Below, piece by piece: positions 1 through 9,105 of a DNA stretch of 64,000 bases. Position numbers and translations under genes: made by a program. The notes below the pieces were generated by a model. That model worked only from the letters and a program-made list of their open reading frames with translations. It was not told the DNA's origin and did no database searches. How positions within the stretch are numbered: position 1 is the stretch's first letter; each line of letters begins with the position of its first letter. Source of the stretch: JACRCT01 sp049841135. Lineage in GTDB: Bacteria; Myxococcota; Myxococcia; Myxococcales; UBA5297. The stretch is taken from the NCBI GenBank assembly GCA_049841135.1, contig JASGHK010000006.1, positions 372,001 to 436,000 on the forward strand, written 5' to 3'.

Positions 1-706
1 CATCGTCGGCTACCCCAACTTCTTCGGCGTGGTCGAGCCCATCAAGGAGCTGGCCGCCGTCGCCCATGAGGCGGGCGCGCTGTTCGTGACGGCGACCACC
101 GAGGCGCTCAGCTTCGGCCTGCTCGCGTCGCCGGGAGCGCTGGGCGCCGACGTCGCGGTCGGCGAGCTGCAGAGCTTCGGCAACGGCCTGTCCTATGGCG
201 GCCCCGGCCTGGGCTTCTTCGCCGCCGGCGAGAAGGTGATGCGCCAGATGCCCGGCCGCCTCATCGGCATGACCACCGACCGCAAGGGCCGCCGCGGCTT
301 CGTGCTCACCCTGGCCACCCGCGAGCAGCACATCAAGCGCGAGAAGGCCACCTCCAACATCTGCACCAACCACGGCCTGTGCGCGCTGGCGGCCACCATC
401 CACCTGGGCCTGCTCGGCAAGCAGGGACTCTCCGAGCTGGCGAAGCTCAATTGGCAGCGCGCCAAGTATGCGCGCAGCGAGCTGGCCAAGGTCGGCTACG
501 CCGCCACGTTCAGCGGCCCGGTGTTCAACGAGTTCGCGGTCAAGGGCGACGCCGAGAAGATTCAGAAGAAGCTTGCGGCGGCCAACCTCGACGGCGGTTA
601 TTCCCTGGGCCAGGAGTTCCCAGAGCTCGAGGGCTCCACGCTGTTCTGCGTCACCGAGCTGCACGGCAAGGCGGCCATCGACCGCCTGGTGGCCGCGCTC
701 AAGTAG
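1..706 (+). CDS. gcvPA: Glycine dehydrogenase (decarboxylating) subunit 1, 5'-truncated
   Basis: This is the C-terminal part of the alpha subunit of the two-subunit P-protein. With GcvPB it decarboxylates glycine using pyridoxal phosphate and passes the aminomethyl group to lipoyl GcvH. The frame is open from base 2, so the gene begins before the window; the GTG at 29 is internal, since family sequence (YPNFFGVVEPIKEL) lies upstream of it. Typical motifs are SYGGPGLGFFA and, further on, REQHIKREKATSNICTNHGL. The stop is at 704-706. The gene is followed by a Lys-rich small gene and gcvPB on the same strand, so all three are probably co-transcribed. The identification is secure; only the N-terminal part is missing. 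Confidence 0.95.
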   Translation, partial: IVGYPNFFGVVEPIKELAAVAHEAGALFVTATTEALSFGLLASPGALGADVAVGELQSFGNGLSYGGPGLGFFAAGEKVMRQMPGRLIGMTTDRKGRRGFVLTLATREQHIKREKATSNICTNHGLCALAATIHLGLLGKQGLSELAKLNWQRAKYARSELAKVGYAATFSGPVFNEFAVKGDAEKIQKKLAAANLDGGYSLGQEFPELEGSTLFCVTELHGKAAIDRLVAALK

Positions 707-745
707 ACGAAGCAACCACCATTCTTGCAGGGGAGGAGACGAACC

Positions 746-1258
746 ATGGCGACCGCCAAGAAGAAGACCACCACCAAGAAGACCGCCGGCAAGGCCAAGA
801 AGAGCACCGCGAAGAAGACGGCGCCCAAGGCCGCCCCGAAGGCCGCCCCGAAGATGGATGCCGACGGCGGCGTCGAGACCGCGGCGCGCAAGGCCGCCGA
901 GTTCCTCGGCATGGATCCGAACCAGGCCGCAGCCCAAGCTGGCAAGGTGAAGGAGCAGGCCCGGGTCGCCGGCCAGAAGCTGCGCGAGGAGATGAACCGT
1001 CTGGGCGAGCGCGCCGACGAGCTGACCGTCAAGTTCGACGCCCAGCTCAAGGACGGCGTCAAGAAGGTGGAGCAGGCCGCGGACGAGATGGCCAAGAACC
1101 TGGGCCTCAAGCCGGACGAGCTGGCCGACAAGCTCGAGAAGGGCCTGGACCGCTGGAGCAAGGAAGCCCAGAAGGTCGCCGACGAGGCCAACACCGAGAT
1201 CAAGAAGATGTACGAGCAGGCGCGGCTGAGGATGAAGGAGATCCTCAACAAGAAGTAG
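746..1258 (+). CDS. Lys/Ala-rich helical protein (histone H1-like tail plus phasin/LEA-like helices)
   Basis: A 170-residue protein of unknown function lying between gcvPA and gcvPB. The ATG at 746 is chosen because GGGGAGGAG lies just upstream (about 730-738). Residues 1-35 are a low-complexity tail of Lys, Ala, Thr and Pro with AKKK and TKKT motifs, like bacterial histone H1-like proteins. Residues 40-170 have no Cys and very few aromatic residues, and are predicted to be amphipathic helix with heptad-like spacing and repeated short units (DELADKLEKGLDRW and similar), resembling phasins, apolipoproteins or LEA proteins. A DNA- or nucleoid-binding role is possible from the tail, but a granule or membrane-surface role fits the helical part equally well. 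Its place inside the gcv operon is unusual and gives no clear clue. Coding status is well supported; function is not. Confidence 0.8.
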   Translation: MATAKKKTTTKKTAGKAKKSTAKKTAPKAAPKAAPKMDADGGVETAARKAAEFLGMDPNQAAAQAGKVKEQARVAGQKLREEMNRLGERADELTVKFDAQLKDGVKKVEQAADEMAKNLGLKPDELADKLEKGLDRWSKEAQKVADEANTEIKKMYEQARLRMKEILNKK

Positions 1259-1355
1259 CCCGGCCCCCAGCGCCCGACTCGTTCCCCAAGTCCGAAGGTC
1301 GCGGGCTCCTGCCCCAGAAGCCAGAGCCCGCGGCCCCGCCCCGAAGAAGGCACCC

Positions 1356-2861
1356 ATGGAACCCTCGACTCCCTCGCGCGTCTCCAGCGGCAACCTGCTC
1401 AACGAGCCGCTGCTCTTCGAGCACAAGCCCGGCTCCTGCACCGGCGCCTCGCTGCCCAAGGCCGAAGTGCCGGAGGTCGACCCCGCCAGCGAGCTGCCCA
1501 AGGAGTACCTGCGTGGGCCGGTCGACGGGATGCCCTGCCTCTATGAGCCCGAGGTCGTCCGCCACTACCTGCGCTTGTCGCAGCAGAACTACGGCGTCGA
1601 CACCGGCTTCTACCCGCTCGGCAGCTGCACCATGAAGTACAACCCGAAGTCCGCGGAGGCCGCCGCGCGCCTTCCGGGCTTCGCCCACGTCCACCCGCTG
1701 CTCCCCGACGACCGCGTCCAGGGCGCGCTGGAGCTGATGTACCGGCTCGAGCGGATGCTCTCCGAGGTCTCCGGCTTCGCCGCCTGCACCCTGCAGCCCG
1801 CCGCCGGCGCCCACGGTGAGCTGGCCGGCCTGATGATGGTCCGCGCCTACCACCTGGCCAAGGGCAAGCCGCGCCACACCGTGCTCGTCCCCGACAGCGC
1901 CCACGGCACCAACCCCGCTTCCAGCGCGCTCAACGGCTTCAAGGTCCAGGAGCTCAAGAGCGGCCCCAAGGGCATCCTCGACCCGCAGACCGTGGCCGAG
2001 GCGATGACCGAGGACGTCGCCGCGCTGATGATGACCAACCCCAACACCCTCGGCGTCTTCGAGAGCAACGTTGGCGAGATCGCCAAGATCGTCCACGCCA
2101 AGGGCGGCCTGGTCTACGGCGACGGCGCCAACATGAACGCGCTCCTGGGCCGTGCGCGCCCGGGCGACATGGGCGTCGACGTCATGCAGTTCAACCTGCA
2201 CAAGACCTTCGCCACCCCGCACGGCGGCGGCGGCCCGGGCTCCGGCCCCGTCGGCGTCGCCAAGGACCTGGTCCCGTTCCTGCCCGTCCCGGTCGTCGTC
2301 AAGGACGGCGCCAAGTACCGCCTGGAGTTCGACCGCCCGCAGTCCATCGGCCGCCTGCGCACCTTCTGGGGCAACTTTGGCATCATGGTGCGCGCCTACT
2401 CGTACATGCTCGAGCTGGGCCCCGAGGGCTTCCGGGCGACGAGCGACTACGCCGTGCTCAACGCCAACTACGTCCGCGCCCTGCTCAAGGACGACTTCCA
2501 CCTGCCGTACGCGACCCCGTCGCTCCACGAGGTGGTCCTCAACGACGAGAAGCAGAAGGACACCGGCGTGACGACGATGGACATCGCCAAGCGCCTCATC
2601 GACCACGGCTTCCACCCGCCGACGATCTACTTCCCGCTCATCGTCCACGGCGCCCTGATGATCGAGCCGACCGAGACCGAGTCGCGCGAGAGCATCGAGA
2701 CCTTCGTCACCGCGATGAAGGCCATCGCCGTCGAGGCCAAGGAGAACCCGGACGCCGTAAAGGCCGCGCCCACCCGCGCCTTCCGCGAGCGGCTCGACGA
2801 GGTGAAGGCCGCGCGCAAGCCCATCCTGCGCTGGAAGCCGGGGATGAAGCTCGAGCCGTAG
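1356..2861 (+). CDS. gcvPB: Glycine dehydrogenase (decarboxylating) subunit 2
   Basis: The 501-residue beta subunit of the split P-protein of the glycine cleavage system, slightly longer than usual. It carries the PLP-binding site: Lys283 in the motif FNLHKTFATPHGGGGPGSG is the expected Schiff-base lysine. Other family motifs are YPLGSCTMKYNP near residue 90, TLQPAAGAHGELAG and PDSAHGTNPASS. With GcvPA it forms the active heterodimer or tetramer in the cytosol. It lies about 100 bp after the Lys-rich gene and ends just before a strong hairpin. No frame problems were seen. No gcvT or gcvH lies in the window; they may be upstream of gcvPA. Confidence 0.96.
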   Translation: MEPSTPSRVSSGNLLNEPLLFEHKPGSCTGASLPKAEVPEVDPASELPKEYLRGPVDGMPCLYEPEVVRHYLRLSQQNYGVDTGFYPLGSCTMKYNPKSAEAAARLPGFAHVHPLLPDDRVQGALELMYRLERMLSEVSGFAACTLQPAAGAHGELAGLMMVRAYHLAKGKPRHTVLVPDSAHGTNPASSALNGFKVQELKSGPKGILDPQTVAEAMTEDVAALMMTNPNTLGVFESNVGEIAKIVHAKGGLVYGDGANMNALLGRARPGDMGVDVMQFNLHKTFATPHGGGGPGSGPVGVAKDLVPFLPVPVVVKDGAKYRLEFDRPQSIGRLRTFWGNFGIMVRAYSYMLELGPEGFRATSDYAVLNANYVRALLKDDFHLPYATPSLHEVVLNDEKQKDTGVTTMDIAKRLIDHGFHPPTIYFPLIVHGALMIEPTETESRESIETFVTAMKAIAVEAKENPDAVKAAPTRAFRERLDEVKAARKPILRWKPGMKLEP

Positions 2862-2890
2862 GCAGACGACACCTCGAGCTTGTCGAGCTT

Positions 2891-2924
2891 CGAAGGGCCG
2901 GTACCGCAAGGTGCCGGCCCTTCG
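2891..2924 (+). terminator. Rho-independent-type terminator after gcvPB
   Basis: A 15-bp stem (2891-2905 with 2910-2924, one G-T wobble) closed by a GCAA tetraloop lies 30 nt after the gcvPB stop and is followed by a weak T-containing stretch (CTTCATTTCC). The short sequence just before it (CTCGAGCTTGTCGAG) resembles the REP-like class A repeats found elsewhere in the window. Confidence 0.75.
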
Positions 2925-3109
2925 CGCTTCATTTCCGTGTTTGGGCTTCACCGCAGCCCCAGGCAATTGTCGGTAAGAGCGGACCGGTCTTCAGCGAGTC
3001 CGGTTTGGTGGGTTCGCGTGGCACGCGGAGCTCCGCGTCGCCACAGAGTCGCGAAGCCGATGCGCTAGCATCGCCGGCAGGTCTGGGCCAAATCGAAACG
3101 GGGAATCCC

Positions 3110-4765
3110 ATGACACGACGGCTCAACGCGGTGTCGCTCGCAGCCCTCTTCCTCGGTGCTGCCTGCCCCGGGCAGCACGTCTCTCCGGGGCCCGATGCCG
3201 CGGCGCCGAAGCCTGATGCCGCTGCGATCGCTTCGGACGCCAGCCAACTGCCGCCCGACGCCGCCTTCCGCTGCATCGCTCCGGACGCGGGCGCGCTGTC
3301 GACGCTCGCCAGCCTCTGCGAGGACCTCGTCGCCGGCGAGGCGCGTCTGGCCCACGACAGCAAGATGAAGTGCCCCGGCGAGCCCCTCGAGCTGGCCGAC
3401 ATGCCGCACCTGTCGAGCTCCTTCATCGAACGCTGCGAGCCAGGCACGCGGCGCGAGAGCGACCTGCGGCGGCTGGAGGCCAAGATCGCCGCGGGCCGCG
3501 TCGGCTACGACCCGGCGAAGCACGCGGCCTGCAAGGCCCTGGACCCCGTCGACGCCGGCCTGCCCATTCTCGACGGCGGCGTGGTCATCGAGCCCTGCCG
3601 CAGCATCCTGGTCGGCAAGGTGGCGCAGGGCGCCGCCTGTGACATCCCCGAGGAGTGCGCTCCCGGCCTCTACTGCCGCTTCACCTCCACGACGGTTGGG
3701 ACCTGCGAGCCGGTGGTCGCCGAAGGCCAGCCGTGCCAGCCCGACCTCGAGACCTGCATGCCGGGCACCTGGTGCTTCACGGTGGTCGACGGCGGCACCC
3801 CGGTTTGCCGCGGCCTCCCCGGGCTCGGCGAGTCGTGCTCCGGCTACTGCGCCGTTGGCCGCTGTGTCGGCGGCGTCTGCACCGACGTGCCCCTCCCCGG
3901 CGACGGCCAGCCCTGCTCCGACCAGGGCTGTTCCGACGGCCTCGGCTGCGCGGGGCGCACCGATGCGGGGCCGGGCACCTGCCGTCCGCTGGCGACGCAG
4001 GGCGAGGCGTGCAACGGCGCGAACCCTCCGTGTGGCGAGTGTCTGAGCTGCAGCCAGTCCAGCGGAGGGACGTGCCAGAAGTACCCGGCGGAGGGCGACT
4101 CCTGCGCCCCCGACGCCGGCGCCGCGCTGTTCGGCAACCTCGCCCACCTCTATTGCCAGCCCTCCGGCACCTTGGCGCTCAAACCGCGCACGGGCCAGCC
4201 GTGCACCGCCGCCAGCAGCTGCCTCTACGAGGAGGACTACTGCCGCTTCATGGCTGAGGGAGCGAGCGAGGGCCTGTGCATGCGCCGCCCGGGGATGTGC
4301 GAGCCGTGCGGCCGCCGCTTCGACCTCACGGACGACTGCCTCCACGGCCGCTGCTTCTACACCGAGGCCCTGGTCGGCGTGTGCGCGCCTCAGGCGACCG
4401 ACGGGGAAGGCTGTGACGGTCAGGCGCTCCGTTGCGCCGACGGGCTCGCCTGCGTGGCGGGTCGGTGCAAGCCGCTCCCGAGCGCGGCCGGTGCGCCGTG
4501 CGGCGATTTCGGCACGTGCGCCGCCGGGCTGTACTGCCCGGCCAACGACTCGGGCGTCCCCACCTGCCTGGCGAAGCAAGCGAGCGGCGAGCCGTGCGCG
4601 TCCGACGACCAGTGCCTCACCGGCCTCTGCTCGGACCAGGGTCGCTGTCTGGCAGGCCCGAGCCCCGAGAACGCCGTCGCCAAGGGTTGCTGGGCCGGCA
4701 GCGCCTTCGAGTACTTCGGCTACGTCGTCTTCTTCGCCGCCGTGCTGCGCCGGCGCAGCCGTTGA
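3110..4765 (+). CDS. Cys-rich secreted lipoprotein with possible C-terminal sorting tail
   Basis: A 551-residue exported protein of the Cys-rich kind common in myxobacteria. The ATG at 3110 is preferred because it places a signal peptide at the N-terminus (MTRRLNAVSLAALFLGAAC). Cys19 could be lipidated, but Gly at -3 makes the lipobox atypical. An Asp/Ala/Pro-rich linker follows. From about residue 195 the protein is a series of short Cys-rich repeats of the type C-x-P-G-L-Y-C and C-x-D-D-x-C-L-x-G-x-C, like the disulfide-knotted dickkopf/EB modules. The last 26 residues form Cys, a hydrophobic stretch and RRRSR, resembling a myxobacterial MYXO-CTERM tail. No enzyme motif is seen. It is probably a surface or spacer protein; the partner is unknown. 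Confidence 0.8.
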   Translation: MTRRLNAVSLAALFLGAACPGQHVSPGPDAAAPKPDAAAIASDASQLPPDAAFRCIAPDAGALSTLASLCEDLVAGEARLAHDSKMKCPGEPLELADMPHLSSSFIERCEPGTRRESDLRRLEAKIAAGRVGYDPAKHAACKALDPVDAGLPILDGGVVIEPCRSILVGKVAQGAACDIPEECAPGLYCRFTSTTVGTCEPVVAEGQPCQPDLETCMPGTWCFTVVDGGTPVCRGLPGLGESCSGYCAVGRCVGGVCTDVPLPGDGQPCSDQGCSDGLGCAGRTDAGPGTCRPLATQGEACNGANPPCGECLSCSQSSGGTCQKYPAEGDSCAPDAGAALFGNLAHLYCQPSGTLALKPRTGQPCTAASSCLYEEDYCRFMAEGASEGLCMRRPGMCEPCGRRFDLTDDCLHGRCFYTEALVGVCAPQATDGEGCDGQALRCADGLACVAGRCKPLPSAAGAPCGDFGTCAAGLYCPANDSGVPTCLAKQASGEPCASDDQCLTGLCSDQGRCLAGPSPENAVAKGCWAGSAFEYFGYVVFFAAVLRRRSR

Positions 4766-4821
4766 TCGAGCGGGCCGCGGGAGGCAACAGGCTGCCTGGC
4801 CCTTGGTAGAGTCAGGCCGCC

Positions 4822-5775
4822 ATGCACGTCCAGCTCGCCGCCCGCCAAGGGAACATCGTCGAGGTCCCGTCCGACCTCTTGCTGCTCAAGTACGCCCAGG
4901 GCTTCCACGGCGGCGACGCGGTGGTCTGCTCGAAGCTGATCGCCGTCTCCGCCGCGCCCGAGCAGCAGATGATGCCCGCGATCGGGGCCGCCTCCGCCGT
5001 CGAGAGCCGCGGGGCCATCGCCGCCCCGCGGGTCCTCTTCGTCGGTACGCCCCCGCTGCGCGACCTGGGCTACCCGGAGATCCGCACCTTCGCCCGCCGC
5101 GCGATCGCCTCCCTCGCCACACTCGACCCGCCGGTGGTGCACCTGACCACCACCGTGCACGGCGCCAACTACGGCCTGGACGCGGTCGAGTCGCTGCAGT
5201 CGATGGTGGCCGGGTTCCAGCAGGGCCTCTCCGAGAAGCCTCTGCCCGCGCTGCGGACCATCACCTTCGTCGAGCGCAACGCGCGGCGCGCCGAGCTGCT
5301 CGCCCGCGAGGTGGCCGCGCTGCCTCAGCTGGTGGTGCCGGAGACGCCCAAGCCCGCCAGCGCGCCGTCCGCCACGGCGCCCGTGTGCAAGCGCCGGGTC
5401 TTCGTCGCCATGCCCTTCACCGACGGCTTCGAGGACGTCTGGCAGTTCGGCATCTACGAGACGGTCCGCCGCTGCGGCTACGTCTGCGAGCGGGTCGACG
5501 AGAGCGCCTTCGCCGGCGCCATCATGGACCGCATCCAGGACGGCATCCGCGCCGCCGACTTCGTCGTCGCCGACCTCTCGGAGGAGCGGCCCAATGTCTA
5601 CCTCGAGGTGGGCTATGCCTGGGGCATCGGCAAGCCGGTGGTCCTGACCGCGCGCGAGGGGACCCGGCTCCACTTCGACCTCGCCCACCACAAGTGCCTC
5701 TTCTACAAGTCGGCCTACCGGCTCTCTCAGGACCTGGAGCGGCAGGTCCGCGACCTGTTCCTGCGCCCGACCTGA
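4822..5775 (+). CDS. Macro-like/TIR-like (deoxyribosyltransferase-type) two-domain protein
   Basis: A 317-residue soluble protein. Residues 1 to about 170 have the alternating beta/alpha pattern and HLTTTVHGANYGLD segment that I associate with macro-like domains (as at the N-terminus of leucine aminopeptidases) in signalling proteins. Residues about 190-317 form a Rossmann-like domain with VFVAMPF, then ADFVVADLSEERPNVYLEVGYAWGIGKPV. This matches the pattern of TIR-like nucleotide-binding proteins and nucleoside 2-deoxyribosyltransferases; Glu262 in NVYLEVGYA aligns with the catalytic Glu of that fold. The combination suggests action on NAD- or ADP-ribose-type nucleotides, possibly in stress or phage defence, but that is inference. 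A PAS hybrid kinase follows on the same strand. No partner effector gene is adjacent. Confidence 0.65.
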   Translation: MHVQLAARQGNIVEVPSDLLLLKYAQGFHGGDAVVCSKLIAVSAAPEQQMMPAIGAASAVESRGAIAAPRVLFVGTPPLRDLGYPEIRTFARRAIASLATLDPPVVHLTTTVHGANYGLDAVESLQSMVAGFQQGLSEKPLPALRTITFVERNARRAELLAREVAALPQLVVPETPKPASAPSATAPVCKRRVFVAMPFTDGFEDVWQFGIYETVRRCGYVCERVDESAFAGAIMDRIQDGIRAADFVVADLSEERPNVYLEVGYAWGIGKPVVLTAREGTRLHFDLAHHKCLFYKSAYRLSQDLERQVRDLFLRPT

Positions 5776-5875
5776 GCGGCCTCCACACGGGGTGCGACGG
5801 GCGTTCCGGGCGCCTGCCGGAGCCACGGCCAGTGTGGTAGGAAATGGAAAGTCTGACGTCGGCACCGGGGGCGGA

Positions 5876-7810
<1,935 letters not shown>

Positions 7811-7879
7811 CCGCAGGACGGCGGCGAGCGGGCCAGGTCCGCCAGGGCCCGGCCGCGAACGGAGCTCGGCCGCTGGCAG

Positions 7880-9088
7880 CTAGAGCGGCTTGACCTTCAC
7901 GCCGGCCCTCACCTGGTCGCCCGGGTGCACGACCACGCGCTCGCCCACCGAAAGCCCGGCGAGAACCTCCACCTCTTCGCCGTTGCTCTCGCCGGCCTGC
8001 ACGGCGCGGATGGAGGCGCGGCCGCTCTCCACGAGGAACGCGGCCCACTGGCCGCCGTGGCGGAACAGCGCCCCGGCCGGGACCTTGACCGCGTCGGGAC
8101 GCTCGTAGACCAGGATGCGCCCCTCGACGTGGTAGCCATCCCCCAGCGGCGCGAAGGCGCCCGCGGTGGCGGGGTCGAGCAGCACGTTGACCCGTTGCTC
8201 CTCGACGCCGAGCGCCGAGAGCTTGGTGAACCCCGACGGCTCGACGACGCTCACCTTGGCCCGCAGCGCCCCGCGGCCGCCCCACTGCTCGAGGTCGGCC
8301 GGGGCGCCAGGGCGCACCCGGGCGGCCTGGCTCGTCAAGAGGTCGAGGACGGCCTCGAGCGAGGCCGGGTCTCCGATCTCGAGCACCGGGGTCCCGGCGG
8401 CGATGGGGCCCTCGCCCTCGCGCAGCACGCGCAGGACGACGCCGGTGGCCGGCGCGGCGACGGCGACCCGCTCGCTCCTGGGCCCGGCGGCGCCGCTGCC
8501 TCCCTGGCCGGTCGCGGCCGGCGGCAGGAGCGAGGCGCGGGCGGCCTCGGTCTCGCGCTGCGTACGCTCCACCGCCCGCTCTGCGAGCGAGAGCTCCTTC
8601 TCGCGGGCGAGCACCTCGAACTCGGCCAGTGACAGGGCCTGCTCGGAGACGGCGCTGCTCTTGGCCAGCGCGCGCGAACGGTCGGCCTCCTGCCGAGCCA
8701 GGGAGAGGGCGACGCGGGCGCGCTCGACCTGGGCCAGCGCCTCGTCCTGCGCGGAGGTCGAGGCGGCGACGCGCGCCGAGGCCTCGGCACGGCTGCGCGC
8801 GTCGAGCGGGGCGGGCAGCGCGCCGGCGATGAAGGCGACGCTCGCGCCGGCGGTGACCGGGTCTCCGGCGCGCAGCACGACCCGCTCGAGCTGGCCGCTG
8901 GCCGGCGCCAGCACCACGTACCGGTCCTTGACCCGGGTCCGTCCGGCGCCCTGGACGCTGACCTTGAGCTCTCCGCGCGAGACCTGGGCCAGCTCCACCG
9001 CCACCGGCTGCGGCAGCAGGGCGAAGACCGCCAGGCCCGCCAGGGCGAGGCCGGCCGCGATGAGGATGAGTCGCTTGAGGGTGCGCAT
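7880..9088 (-). CDS. Membrane fusion protein (HlyD/MacA-type) of an ABC exporter
   Basis: A 402-residue periplasmic adaptor anchored by one N-terminal membrane segment (MRTLKRLILIAAGLALAGLA). A biotinyl-lipoyl-like half (VQGAGRTRVKDRYVVLAPASG) follows, then an Ala/Arg/Glu-rich coiled-coil hairpin (about residues 90-190), the second lipoyl half (VAAPATGVVLRVL) and beta-barrel domains. The ATG at 9088 is chosen for its strong ribosome site (AAGGAGG) and membrane segment; the longer frame is only extra upstream reading. It is the last gene of the operon tetR-ATPase-permease-adaptor and lies 17 bp after the permease. It should link the inner-membrane exporter to an outer-membrane channel, but no TolC gene is in the window. 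Confidence 0.88.
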   Translation of the reverse strand: MRTLKRLILIAAGLALAGLAVFALLPQPVAVELAQVSRGELKVSVQGAGRTRVKDRYVVLAPASGQLERVVLRAGDPVTAGASVAFIAGALPAPLDARSRAEASARVAASTSAQDEALAQVERARVALSLARQEADRSRALAKSSAVSEQALSLAEFEVLAREKELSLAERAVERTQRETEAARASLLPPAATGQGGSGAAGPRSERVAVAAPATGVVLRVLREGEGPIAAGTPVLEIGDPASLEAVLDLLTSQAARVRPGAPADLEQWGGRGALRAKVSVVEPSGFTKLSALGVEEQRVNVLLDPATAGAFAPLGDGYHVEGRILVYERPDAVKVPAGALFRHGGQWAAFLVESGRASIRAVQAGESNGEEVEVLAGLSVGERVVVHPGDQVRAGVKVKPL

Positions 9089-9105
9089 GGGCGAAGTCCT
9101 CCTTC

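Noticed and set aside
1245..2966. 573-codon - strand frame opposite gcvPB
   Set aside because: Low-complexity Gly/Val/Leu/Arg composition and no family motif, while gcvPB on the other strand is a clear enzyme.
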